NCBI GenBank assembly: GCA_965230985.1
Contig: OZ246399.1
Coordinates: 1 to 64,000 of the forward strand
From: UBA2211 sp035404185
Lineage (GTDB): Bacteria > Patescibacteriota > Minisyncoccia > Minisyncoccales > Minisyncoccaceae
Direction: 5' to 3'
Length of the DNA stretch: 64,000 bases
In this document: positions 24,847 to 33,163 of the stretch, piece after piece
How the letters are laid out: each line of letters begins with the position of its first letter
How positions within the stretch are numbered: position 1 is the stretch's first letter
Notes under the pieces: generated by a model
Databases searched by the model: none
The model's input: the letters and a program-made list of their open reading frames with translations, nothing else
Told to the model about the DNA's origin: nothing
Made by a program: the position numbers and the translations under genes

Positions 24847-25770
24847 CTAATTTTTAATCTTCTTTAATTCTCTAACCGAAAAGAACATAAACAGTGCGAG
24901 TAAGCCAAGGGTGCATAAAGGAGCTATCCAGAAAGGATATTCATGGCCAAAACTTTCCAGAGTCATTATTACTCCTAATAATCCAATTGAATACATGGCT
25001 CCATTCTTTAAATATGCATATTTACTAATCTGATCTATTCCTTTAAGCGTTAATTGCCTAACGACAATAGCTCCTAACCCATTTCCAATAATAATCAAAG
25101 GAATCGACATAGTAAAAGCAAAAGCTCCGATTACTCCATCAATTGAGAAAGAAGCATCTAATACTTCTAAATATAGTATTTTACTCCAAGCACTCATATT
25201 TCCACTCATCAACTCCTTTTCTTTTTCTTCGGCATTCTTTTTAAACCCATCAGTGATAAAGAAGGCTGAAACTCCGATCGTTGCCGCTAAGGCTAAGATA
25301 GGATTAATTTGTACAGAAAAATAAACGATTAGGGTTGTAAAAATTGAAGCAATAGCATAGAACCAAACTCCTTGCTTGTGAACAAATCCTTCTACCCAGA
25401 AAGCATATTTCTTTTCCTCTAAAAACAACCAAGCTAAAAATACTAAAAATAAATAGGCACCTCCACCCAAAAGAAGTAATGGTTTTGAAGACTCAAGAGA
25501 TTCAGCAACCATTCCATTACTAGAAGATGAAAAAGCTGAAGAAAATACTTGAATAATTGATAATGATGGATTACTTAACCAAACAATCAAAAAAGGCAAA
25601 AGTCCTCTCACCACAAAAACAGCAAAAATAATGCCCCAGAACAAAAATATTTTCCTAAACTTCTCTGGCATTGTCTTTAAGACATGAGCATTGATAATTG
25701 CATTATCAACACTGCTGATAATCTCAAAAACACAAAGTCCTAAAATTACTATTAATATTTCTAAAATCAT
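24847..25770 (-). CDS. TerC/DUF475-family integral membrane protein
   Basis: 307 residues, about eight to nine membrane helices. Evidence: GLCVFEIISSVDNAIINAHVL with the acidic Glu/Asp pair near the N-terminus and LEVLDASFSIDGVIGAFAFT in the middle, which are the metal-binding-type signatures of TerC-like proteins, and the overall DUF475 pattern. Probably involved in metal (manganese) handling or membrane stress; unproven. A TGATATAAT extended -10 box ends 8 nt before ATG, so the transcript is likely leaderless. First gene of a two-gene unit. Confidence 0.8.
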   Translation of the reverse strand: MILEILIVILGLCVFEIISSVDNAIINAHVLKTMPEKFRKIFLFWGIIFAVFVVRGLLPFLIVWLSNPSLSIIQVFSSAFSSSSNGMVAESLESSKPLLLLGGGAYLFLVFLAWLFLEEKKYAFWVEGFVHKQGVWFYAIASIFTTLIVYFSVQINPILALAATIGVSAFFITDGFKKNAEEKEKELMSGNMSAWSKILYLEVLDASFSIDGVIGAFAFTMSIPLIIIGNGLGAIVVRQLTLKGIDQISKYAYLKNGAMYSIGLLGVIMTLESFGHEYPFWIAPLCTLGLLALFMFFSVRELKKIKN

Positions 25771-25813
25771 ATGAAATTATTATATCAAAAGATTAAAAAT
25801 AAAAAAAGAGGCA

Positions 25814-25837
25814 AACAAAAAACATCCTCGCGGATGT
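25814..25837 (-). terminator. Terminator of the 16S-tRNA unit
   Basis: ACATCC-GCGA-GGATGT followed by TTTTTTG on the minus strand, just after tRNA-Ala. It shows that the 16S transcription unit ends here without reaching 23S. Confidence 0.88.
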
Positions 25838-25846
25838 CTTTCTTTG

Positions 25847-25919
25847 TGGACCGACGGGGACTCGAACCCCGAACCCCCTCATTGCAAATGAGGTGCTCTA
25901 CCAATTGAGCCATCGGCCC
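25847..25919 (-). tRNA. tRNA-Ala (UGC)
   Basis: A full cloverleaf: acceptor GGGCCGA/TCGGTCC, anticodon loop TTTGCAA with anticodon TGC, T-arm CGGGG/CCCCG. Discriminator A; CCA is not encoded. It follows tRNA-Ile as in many rRNA operons, although 23S does not follow. Confidence 0.96.
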
Positions 25920-25937
25920 TCATTAAATACGAATCTG

Positions 25938-26011
25938 TGGGTATGCCTGGACTCGAACCAGGGACCTCGTCATTATCAGTGACGCGCTCTAACCAGCTGA
26001 GCTACACACCC
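25938..26011 (-). tRNA. tRNA-Ile (GAU)
   Basis: A full cloverleaf with acceptor GGGTGTG/CATACCC, anticodon loop CTGATAA (GAT), T-arm CCTGG/CCAGG. Discriminator A, no encoded CCA. Its first ten bases overlap the methyltransferase gene, whose UAG stop is U8-A9-G10 of this tRNA. Confidence 0.96.
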
Positions 26012-26592
26012 TTTTTTAAAATGTATAAATGTTCCTTCATTAATTTCATTCCTGAACACCTTTTTGAGTATATCACTTTCAACCCCATCTTTTCAAATAT
26101 ACTTTCCCATTCTTTTTTGGTGAAAAATTTCCCTTTGTTTGAATTATTCTGAAAAAAATAAGCAAACGATGTTCCGTGAAAATAACAGAACAATCTACTC
26201 AACAATCCTTCAGGAATATTTTCATACAAAATAATAATTCCTTTTGAAACTCTCTTAGCTTCTTTTAGCAGTTCTATTGGATTTTGACAATGGTGTAAAA
26301 CAAAATTAATTAAGACTGCATCATATGAATTATCTTTCAAAAAAGAAAGATTGTTTCCATTATATCTTCTAAAAGGAATTTCTACTACTCGATTGTCAAT
26401 AATATCTAATCCCAATACATCGGAATTAAAAAATCTCCCGAATTCTTTACCAATAATGCCTGAGCCGCAACCCAAATCAAGGAGTTGTGAATCTTCCTTG
26501 ATAAAATTTAGGCAATCTTTGCACATTTCTTGACCAGCTTTTTCGTATTGTTTGCGAAAAAGACGATACTGAAAAGGTCCGATGCTTTTCAT
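26002..26592 (-). CDS. SAM-dependent class I methyltransferase inside the rRNA unit
   Basis: 196 residues. Motif I LLDLGCGSGIIG, motif II DVLGLDII, and the post-motif region DNSYDAVLINFVLHHC are typical of the methyltransferase-11 group. The substrate is unknown. It sits between 16S and tRNA-Ile on the same strand, downstream of the 16S processing stem, so it should be made from the rRNA transcript. Its TAG stop is formed by bases 8-10 of tRNA-Ile, so RNase P cleavage would remove the stop. No Shine-Dalgarno sequence is visible before ATG. Confidence 0.85.
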   Translation of the reverse strand: MKSIGPFQYRLFRKQYEKAGQEMCKDCLNFIKEDSQLLDLGCGSGIIGKEFGRFFNSDVLGLDIIDNRVVEIPFRRYNGNNLSFLKDNSYDAVLINFVLHHCQNPIELLKEAKRVSKGIIILYENIPEGLLSRLFCYFHGTSFAYFFQNNSNKGKFFTKKEWESIFEKMGLKVIYSKRCSGMKLMKEHLYILKKGV

Positions 26593-26612
26593 TTAGGATA
26601 ATAGTTAGTTTC

Positions 26613-26628
26613 TTAGAGTTGTCCCGCT
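26613..26628 (-). promoter_or_regulatory. 3' half of the 16S processing stem
   Basis: AGCGGGACAACTCTAA on the minus strand is complementary (one G.U) to TTAGAGTTGTTCCGCT in the 16S leader (28200-28215). The pair forms a 16-bp stem enclosing pre-16S, a likely RNase III target. Confidence 0.8.
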
Positions 26629-26724
26629 CAAGATAGTCTCTTGTTTAGGTAGAGAGACCAATACCTCATAATTAGTTCAGTGATCACTCAAGAACTAATT
26701 TCGGTCGTCAATTTTGTAAAAAAA

Positions 26725-28195
<1,471 letters not shown>

Positions 28196-28199
28196 AATT

Positions 28200-28215
28200 A
28201 GCGGAACAACTCTAA
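28200..28215 (-). promoter_or_regulatory. 5' half of the 16S processing stem
   Basis: TTAGAGTTGTTCCGCT in the leader, pairing with 26613-26628 in the trailer. It fixes the extent of the 16S precursor. Confidence 0.8.
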
Positions 28216-28307
28216 AAAACTTACTTAAAATTGTTGTCTAATATCCTACTAAAAATGATTGCTGAAAAATGCTTTATTAATTTATCAAACTACTGAGAAC
28301 AAATAGA

Positions 28308-28336
28308 ATCTTACCCTTTCTTTCATTAGTTGTCAA
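28308..28336 (-). promoter_or_regulatory. 16S rRNA promoter
   Basis: TTGACA (28331-28336), 17 nt, TAAGAT (28308-28313) on the minus strand, giving a leader of about 105 nt. It starts 12 bp after the upstream tRNA-Thr. Confidence 0.8.
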
Positions 28337-28348
28337 CTATCAAATATG

Positions 28349-28420
28349 AGCCGGCAGACGGATTCGAACCCCCGACCTACTGTTTACAAAACAGTTGCTC
28401 TACCACTGAGCTATGCCGGC
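28349..28420 (-). tRNA. tRNA-Thr (UGU)
   Basis: Acceptor GCCGGCA/TGCCGGC, anticodon loop TTTGTAA (TGT), discriminator T, no encoded CCA. The T-stem GGGGG/CCGTC contains one G-G mismatch and one wobble, weaker than usual, but all other elements are normal. Confidence 0.93.
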
Positions 28421-28426
28421 CAAAAA

Positions 28427-28786
28427 CTATCCTTTTTTCTTCTTAACTGAAGCTTTAATCTCCTTCCAATAATTATCTAAACCTTTTGTTCTTTTTAATG
28501 ATCTTTCTCTTAACTTTACTATCCAATCAGACATTTTCTTATCAATCTTCAGCGATAATATTCTAATCTTACTTAGTAATTTGTGTAATTTTGATTCTAA
28601 AGAATTTGATCTTTCTTTAATTACTTCTTTTGTTTTTTCTCTTATCTTCTTTTTTAATGCTTTTTTGAAAAAGATAGCTTCTGGTTCTGGCATTGCCTTT
28701 AATTGCGGAATTTTCTTAAAAATTAAAATTAACAAAGAAACAAAGCTAACAATTAAAATAATTAAAGCAATAATATCAAAATTCAT
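28427..28786 (-). CDS. Single-pass membrane protein with basic coiled coil, 119 aa
   Basis: An N-terminal helix (IIALIILIVSFVSLLILIF, residues 5-23) anchors a long Lys/Arg/Glu-rich helical region. No family recognised; the layout suits a membrane-tethered coiled-coil protein. It overlaps the end of tsf by 11 bp and ends 6 bp before tRNA-Thr, so rpsB-tsf, this gene and the tRNA may share one transcript. Confidence 0.7.
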   Translation of the reverse strand: MNFDIIALIILIVSFVSLLILIFKKIPQLKAMPEPEAIFFKKALKKKIREKTKEVIKERSNSLESKLHKLLSKIRILSLKIDKKMSDWIVKLRERSLKRTKGLDNYWKEIKASVKKKKG

Positions 28787-29363
28787 ATATTATGAATCTT
28801 TTAATGACAATATTCTCTCCTGTCTTTGCAATGTACTCATTTATCAAAACTTGAATTGTTTTTGTGTCATCCTTTATCCATAACTGATTTACTAAACAAA
28901 TATCTTTCTTAAACTTATCCAATTTTCCCTTAATGATTCCTTCAACAATTTCGGCTGGTTTATTCATTCCTTTTACCTGTTCTTCAACCATTGTTCTTTC
29001 TTTTCCTATAATATCTTCAGGAATTTCTTCTTCTCTAACGTATGATGGTTTCATGCTTGCAATCTGTAAACAAATTTCATGGGCAAGGGTTTTAAAATCT
29101 TCTCCGCGAGCAACAAAATCAGTCTCGCAGTTTATCTCGAGCATAACTCCCAATCTTCCACTTGAATGAACATATGTATCGACAATTCCAGCACCAACCG
29201 CCCTTTCTGTCTTTTTTGCAGCTACGGCCTGTCCCCTCTTTTTTAAATATTCTTTAGCCTTATCAATTTGTCCTTCTGATTCTTCAAGAGCTTTTTTGCA
29301 GTCAGCCAAAGAAATGCCTGTTTCCTCCCTTAGTTGTTTAACTAAATCTATGTTTACTGCCAT
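28776..29363 (-). CDS. tsf: Elongation factor Ts, short form
   Basis: Nucleotide exchange factor for EF-Tu. The UBA-like N-terminus VKQLREETGISLADCKKALEES and the TDFVAR catalytic segment (INCETDFVARGEDF) are intact. At 195 residues it resembles the short Thermus-type EF-Ts rather than the 283-aa E. coli form, with only one core subdomain. Follows rpsB by 19 bp, the standard rpsB-tsf pair. Confidence 0.95.
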   Translation of the reverse strand: MAVNIDLVKQLREETGISLADCKKALEESEGQIDKAKEYLKKRGQAVAAKKTERAVGAGIVDTYVHSSGRLGVMLEINCETDFVARGEDFKTLAHEICLQIASMKPSYVREEEIPEDIIGKERTMVEEQVKGMNKPAEIVEGIIKGKLDKFKKDICLVNQLWIKDDTKTIQVLINEYIAKTGENIVIKRFIIYEF

Positions 29364-29382
29364 GTGTTTTAATAAATTAGAT

Positions 29383-30099
29383 TTATTCGGCTTTTTTGCC
29401 GTTTAATACTTCCTCTATCTTATAGAGAACGTATTCTATAGATGTATAAGCATCATCGTTACCCGGAATAGGATAATCGATTAAATTTGGATTAATATTG
29501 GTGTCAGCCAAAGCAATAATTTTAATTCCACATTGTCTTGCTTCTTTTAAGGCTATTTCGTCTTTCATGACATCAACTATGAAAACTGCTTTAGGTAATT
29601 CTTCCATATTCTTCACACCATCAAACTTCAATCTCAATCTTTCTAGTTCCTTTAACATGGTCAATCTTTCCTTCTTAACGTACTTCTTTTCAAAATCAAT
29701 TTCTTTCGTCTTTGCTTCTAATTCTTTAAAGTAATTAATTCTCTTTCTTATTTCTTTAAAATTAGTAAAGACTCCGCCAATCCATCTTTCAGTTACATAT
29801 GGAGAATTACATTTAAGGGCAATATCTTTTACTAAATCTCTGACAGCAACTTTAGTCCCAACAAAAGCGACAGATTTTCCTTCACTCTTTAACTCTTTTA
29901 AAAAGTCCAAAGCCTCAGTCAATTTCTCTGCTGTCTTATCCAAATCAATAATATGAACTCTGTCTTTTTGCTTGGCGATATAGTCTTTCATTTTAGGATT
30001 CAATTTTGATTTATCGTGGCCATAGCCAAGACCAGCAGCGATCATATCGTCAACTGAAATATTGTATCCTATCTTTTTTTCTATTTTTGTTTCTTCCAT
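29383..30099 (-). CDS. rpsB: Ribosomal protein uS2
   Basis: 238 residues, full length. Evidence: GLGYGHDKSKLNPKMKDYI (start of S2), VGTKVAVRDLV, YVTERWIGGVFTNFKEI and PIPGNDDAYTSIEYVL. It binds late at the head-platform junction. A TTCGCA/TGCGAA hairpin lies in the upstream region (about 30121-30146), a possible leader element. Confidence 0.96.
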   Translation of the reverse strand: MEETKIEKKIGYNISVDDMIAAGLGYGHDKSKLNPKMKDYIAKQKDRVHIIDLDKTAEKLTEALDFLKELKSEGKSVAFVGTKVAVRDLVKDIALKCNSPYVTERWIGGVFTNFKEIRKRINYFKELEAKTKEIDFEKKYVKKERLTMLKELERLRLKFDGVKNMEELPKAVFIVDVMKDEIALKEARQCGIKIIALADTNINPNLIDYPIPGNDDAYTSIEYVLYKIEEVLNGKKAE

Positions 30100-30120
30100 A
30101 ATGTTGGGACTGAATAAATC

Positions 30121-30146
30121 ACATTCGCATAGTTGCGAAGTGACAT
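30121..30146 (-). promoter_or_regulatory. Hairpin upstream of rpsB
   Basis: CAC-TTCGCA-ACTA-TGCGAA-TGTG on the minus strand, 22 nt before the rpsB ATG. Possibly an S2-binding leader or mRNA-stability element. Position suggests it is transcribed, but I could not place the promoter securely. Confidence 0.45.
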
Positions 30147-30223
30147 AACTATCATATTTGTCTTAATTTTCTTATGGTTAATATATATCATGAGAAAAAT
30201 AAAAAGGCAAGAGCCAAAATTAA

Positions 30224-30245
30224 AGACCCTAATTGTTAAGGGTCT
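30224..30245 (-). terminator. Terminator of the 67-aa gene
   Basis: AGACCC/GGGTCT arms on the minus strand, then TTTAATTTT. It overlaps the gene's last codons. Confidence 0.75.
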
Positions 30246-30439
30246 GTGTTCAACATTCTGTACTTTTTGTCAAAATACTCTTCAAACTCTTTTAATAATT
30301 TAGAGAAATCGACTATCTCTTCGTTTGTTTCCATGGAGTCGATTAGTTTGAAAAAAAGTCTCTTTTTCTCTTCTGCGTTATCTTCGAGAAAACTAAGATA
30401 GGCATCTCTTGCTACTCTATAAGCATTGCTAAATACCAT
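30236..30439 (-). CDS. Hypothetical protein, 67 aa
   Basis: A soluble, mostly helical small protein (MVFSNAYRVARDAYLSF ... LLKEFEEYFDKKYRML) with no recognised family. I start it at ATG 30439 because AGGGGGG lies 6 nt upstream and a promoter TTGACA-17-TATTCT lies before that. A longer frame to 30499 would begin inside the promoter. The -10 overlaps the palindrome TATTCTAGAATA. Own promoter, strong ribosome-binding site and own terminator mark it as an independent accessory gene. Confidence 0.6.
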   Translation of the reverse strand: MVFSNAYRVARDAYLSFLEDNAEEKKRLFFKLIDSMETNEEIVDFSKLLKEFEEYFDKKYRMLNTDP

Positions 30440-30521
30440 TGTTTCCCCCCTACTTATTCTAGAATAGAATAATATCACATACTTGTCAAGAGCCGCCAAT
30501 CCTGTCCTATATTTTAATATA

Positions 30522-31394
30522 TTAAGAGTTTACTTCAGTTGAACTAGATTTTTCTCCCATAATAATTCTTTGTAGTTCAACTGGAATTTTTTCTTGGTTA
30601 GGGTTACTCACTAAATCGTTAATCCTGGTTTTAAATGCTTCCTTTATTTTTTGATCGCTTAAAAAGCTAACATCCATTTCTAATTTACTAATAAAATTAG
30701 CTATACTGCTAAGGCTATCCCCGAAAGAAAGCCGAGCCAAAACTTCTTCTTTGACTGTTTCTTTCATAAAATCATCTGGAATATTGAATTTCTTCTGTAG
30801 AGAATTAGCTCCATTAACCAAGTCTTTCACGAAACGCATTTTAATTTCTGCTTTAACAGCACTATCCATAAAACTATCATCGATATTAAAAATTTTTTGG
30901 GTTTCTATCGCTTTATCAATATTGTCTAAAGATAATATACTTTGAATTCCAATTTCTACTGCTTTTTTTGCTTGCTCACTTTCTAAAAACTCCTTATTAA
31001 TATTTAAATCTCCCAATGCCTCGTAAGCATTATCAATTTCTCCCTGAGATAACTTCAACGCTACCCTATCCTTTGCTAATTCAATAAATCTTTCATCATT
31101 TAAAAAATCTTCTCCGATCTTAAAATGATCCAACATGTATAAAATATCTTTATGGTTTATTTTTGTAAAATTATCCAATACATAACTCTCAACTATCTCT
31201 CTAACTTTATCCTCGCTAATATTATTTTTTTCTGCTATCTTTGTTGCATTATCTAAAAAACCATTTCTTAATTTTTCTTCAAAATCTTCTTCAAAACCAT
31301 ATTCATTTTCAAGGTTTTCTGCCTGCTTTTTCTGTTCTGTTCCCTCATTATTTAATTGCTCCCCTGGCTTAAAACTCATTGATTCAAAAAGCAT
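30522..31394 (-). CDS. Hypothetical helical protein, 290 aa
   Basis: Acidic, soluble and almost wholly alpha-helical, with recurring segments of the type (D/E)x(F/L)Lxx(E/S)xxKxAV spaced about 35 residues apart (for example HFKIGEDFLNDERFIELAKD and DLNINKEFLESEQAKKAVE), suggesting a repeat solenoid. No family recognised. A TTGAAA-17-TATTAT promoter lies upstream; its -35 overlaps that of the divergent rpmE promoter. It could start at Met6 (31379) instead. Confidence 0.6.
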   Translation of the reverse strand: MLFESMSFKPGEQLNNEGTEQKKQAENLENEYGFEEDFEEKLRNGFLDNATKIAEKNNISEDKVREIVESYVLDNFTKINHKDILYMLDHFKIGEDFLNDERFIELAKDRVALKLSQGEIDNAYEALGDLNINKEFLESEQAKKAVEIGIQSILSLDNIDKAIETQKIFNIDDSFMDSAVKAEIKMRFVKDLVNGANSLQKKFNIPDDFMKETVKEEVLARLSFGDSLSSIANFISKLEMDVSFLSDQKIKEAFKTRINDLVSNPNQEKIPVELQRIIMGEKSSSTEVNS

Positions 31395-31422
31395 GTTTTT
31401 TTATTTAATTTGTATTAACCAA

Positions 31423-31470
31423 ATAATATCACGCTCTACTCTTGATTTCAAGCTAGTTTTTTGCTATACC
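31423..31470. promoter_or_regulatory. Divergent promoters with overlapping -35 boxes (290-aa gene / rpmE-prfA)
   Basis: Plus: TTGATT (31442-31447), 17 nt, TATACC (31465-31470). Minus: TTGAAA (31446-31451), 17 nt, TATTAT (31423-31428). The -35 boxes share the palindrome CTTGATTTCAAG. Confidence 0.7.
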
Positions 31471-31497
31471 TTAATTATTAAAAGGTAATTACGGAAT

Positions 31498-31707
31498 ATG
31501 AAAAAAGACATTCATCCAAAATACTTTGAAAATGCTAAGATTCGCTGCGCTTGCGGAAATGTTTTTGAAGTTGGTTCAACTATTGAAAACATGGAAGTGG
31601 AAATCTGTTCACAGTGTCATCCTTTCTATACAGGAAAAGAAAGAAGCTCTGACCAGGTAGGTAGAATCCAAAAATTCAAAGAAAGAGCTGCTAAAAAGAG
31701 AAAATAA
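31498..31707 (+). CDS. rpmE: Ribosomal protein bL31 (zinc form)
   Basis: 69 residues. MKKDIHPKYF opening; CxC (CACGN) and CSQC supply four zinc ligands, marking the C+ form; HPFYTGKE is the conserved end block. It bridges the subunits. Followed after 6 bp by prfA, a pairing common in bacteria. Confidence 0.96.
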   Translation: MKKDIHPKYFENAKIRCACGNVFEVGSTIENMEVEICSQCHPFYTGKERSSDQVGRIQKFKERAAKKRK

Positions 31708-31713
31708 TCTTTT

Positions 31714-32460
31714 ATGTCAGAAGAAAATCAAAAATATAATGCGGTGATTATGGAAATAAGGGCGGGCGTCGGAGGAGAAGAGGCCGCTCTTTTTGCATCT
31801 GACCTAGCAAGAATGTACACTAGATACGCTCAAACAAAAGGCTGGAAAGTCAATGTTTTAGATGAAAGCAAAACTGAAATCGGAGGAATTAAAGACATGA
31901 CCTTAGAAATATCTGGCGATGATGTCTATTCCAAGTTTAAAAACGAAGCAGGAGTTCATCGAGTACAAAGAATTCCTTCGACTGAAAAGCAAGGCAGAAT
32001 ACATACCTCAACTGCCACGATTGCCGTCTTAGCTAAACCAACTGCCACTCAAATTAATATTAAACCACAGGATATAAGAAGCGAGTACTACAAAGCTTCT
32101 GGAGCGGGCGGACAATATGTTAATAAAAGAATGTCAGCGATAAGAATTATTCATATTCCAACTGGAGAAATAGTTACCTGTCAAACTGAAAGAAGCTTAC
32201 AACAAAATAAAGAAAGTGCTCTTTCTGTCTTAGCAGCTAGATTATTAGCCAAACAAAAAGAAGATTTAGATAAACAAATGGGTGGGGCAAGAAAAGCACA
32301 AATTGGAACAGCGATGAGAGAGGAAAAAATGAGAACATATAATTTCCCTCAAGACAGAGTCACTGATCATAGGATAGGAAAAAACTTCCACGACATAGAA
32401 TCAATAATGAGTGGAAAGATAGACAAGATGATTGATAAGGTTGCCGAAGAATTAAAATAA
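31714..32460 (+). CDS. prfA: Peptide chain release factor 1 lacking domain 1
   Basis: Reads UAA and UAG. Domain 2 begins at once (IMEIRAGVGGEEAALFASDLARMY, read in pieces); the codon-recognition tripeptide is PST at 88-90 (PxT class, usually PAT), and the GGQ peptidyl-hydrolysis motif is at 132-134 (SGAGGQYVNKR). At 248 residues it lacks the roughly 100-residue N-terminal domain 1 of standard RF1 (about 360 aa). rpmE ends 6 bp upstream in another frame, so no missing exon is hidden there. RF2 in the same window has its N-terminal region. Confidence 0.94.
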   Translation: MSEENQKYNAVIMEIRAGVGGEEAALFASDLARMYTRYAQTKGWKVNVLDESKTEIGGIKDMTLEISGDDVYSKFKNEAGVHRVQRIPSTEKQGRIHTSTATIAVLAKPTATQINIKPQDIRSEYYKASGAGGQYVNKRMSAIRIIHIPTGEIVTCQTERSLQQNKESALSVLAARLLAKQKEDLDKQMGGARKAQIGTAMREEKMRTYNFPQDRVTDHRIGKNFHDIESIMSGKIDKMIDKVAEELK

Positions 32461-32464
32461 AAAG

Positions 32465-32489
32465 ACAGAGTTAAAAGTTCTGTTTTTTT
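32465..32489 (+). terminator. Terminator of rpmE-prfA
   Basis: ACAGAG/TTCTGT arms followed by TTTTTTT, 4 nt after the prfA stop. Confidence 0.85.
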
Positions 32490-32497
32490 AATATTTC

Positions 32498-32526
32498 TTG
32501 ACTTTTAATAAAATTTCGAGTAGATT
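32498..32526 (+). promoter_or_regulatory. Promoter of the tRNA-Ile2/tRNA-Asn pair
   Basis: TTGACT (32498-32503), 17 nt, TAGATT (32521-32526), 17 nt before the first tRNA. Confidence 0.75.
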
Positions 32527-32543
32527 ATTTTTAGTAAATTAAA

Positions 32544-32617
32544 GGGTAGTTGGTCTAGTCGGCTATGATGTCTGCCTGATAAGCGGAATGTCCTGAGTTC
32601 GAATCTCAGACTACCCA
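32544..32617 (+). tRNA. tRNA with GAU anticodon (second tRNA-Ile)
   Basis: Acceptor GGGTAGT/ACTACCC, anticodon stem TCTGC/GCGGA around loop CTGATAA (anticodon GAT), T-arm CTGAG/CTCAG, discriminator A, no CCA. The D-stem (GTC/GAT) is weak. Sequence differs widely from the rRNA-linked tRNA-Ile with the same anticodon. It may be a redundant or specialised isoacceptor. Confidence 0.85.
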
Positions 32618-32620
32618 TTC

Positions 32621-32695
32621 GCCTTGGTAACTCAGAATGGTAAGAGTGGAAGAATGTTAATCTTCATGTCGCGGGTTCAATTCCTGTCCAAGGCG
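32621..32695 (+). tRNA. tRNA-Asn (GUU)
   Basis: Acceptor GCCTTGG/CCAAGGC, D-stem ACTC/GAGT, anticodon stem GAAGA/TCTTC around ATGTTAA (anticodon GTT), discriminator G as usual for Asn. The T-stem GCGGG/CCTGT has two wobble pairs. No CCA encoded. Confidence 0.93.
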
Positions 32696-32707
32696 CTTCC
32701 TAAAATA

Positions 32708-32730
32708 AACAAGCATTGACTTGTTTTTCT
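32708..32730 (+). terminator. Terminator of the tRNA pair
   Basis: AACAAG-cattga-CTTGTT followed by TTTCTTTT. Confidence 0.8.
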
Positions 32731-32745
32731 TTTATTTATCACCTC

Positions 32746-32773
32746 TTGACATATATTTATATTAGTATATAAT
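32746..32773 (+). promoter_or_regulatory. Consensus promoter of the 110-aa gene
   Basis: Perfect TTGACA (32746-32751) and TATAAT (32768-32773) with a 16-nt spacer. The -10 ends 5 nt before ATG 32779, so the transcript should start at or next to the initiation codon. Confidence 0.85.
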
Positions 32774-32778
32774 AGTAA

Positions 32779-33111
32779 ATGATAAAAATGCAGGAAAAGA
32801 AAGAAGTATTAAAAGCGAGGGGGCTGAAAGCATCTTTCAACTCCTTCATGAATGCATACAAAAATGCACGACAGACTGTTGATGACGATCATCTTGGCAC
32901 GAGAAACATTGCTAAGATAATCGAACCATGCGTAATAAAACACGCAGAAAATCCGCAATTCCCAGTAGAGGAATTGAGGGAAAATATCAACTGCCTACGA
33001 GAGGCTGTTGAAGACAGGAACGTACATAAAGTACACACCTGGCGAGAAAAAATCGAAAATCTTCTCTCCGAATGGGAAAATGTACCGGCACCGATAATCA
33101 TCGGTTCCTAA
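32779..33111 (+). CDS. Hypothetical protein, 110 aa, leaderless
   Basis: A soluble, helical, charged protein (KARGLKASFNSFMNAYKNAR, later EELRENINCLREAVED) with no recognised family and no membrane segment. The perfect-consensus promoter ends 5 nt before ATG 32779, so the mRNA is leaderless; the internal ATG at 32788 is preceded by no Shine-Dalgarno sequence. It ends at a strong GAGCCAC/GTGGCTC terminator. The near-consensus promoter suggests high expression. Composition is less A-rich than the core genes. Confidence 0.65.
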   Translation: MIKMQEKKEVLKARGLKASFNSFMNAYKNARQTVDDDHLGTRNIAKIIEPCVIKHAENPQFPVEELRENINCLREAVEDRNVHKVHTWREKIENLLSEWENVPAPIIIGS

Positions 33112-33122
33112 GAGACATACTG

Positions 33123-33163
33123 AGCCACGAACACACCAAGTTGTTATAGTGGCTCTTCTTCAT
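33123..33163 (+). terminator. Terminator of the 110-aa gene
   Basis: GAGCCAC and GTGGCTC arms around a 20-nt loop, followed by TTCTTCATTT. It abuts the convergent transglycosylase gene. Confidence 0.65.

Noticed and set aside
25937..26152. Plus-strand frame beginning with a GMPGLEPGTSSLSVTR-like peptide
   Set aside because: It is the familiar artefact of translating the antisense of a tRNA (tRNA-Ile here), and it then runs antisense through the methyltransferase gene.
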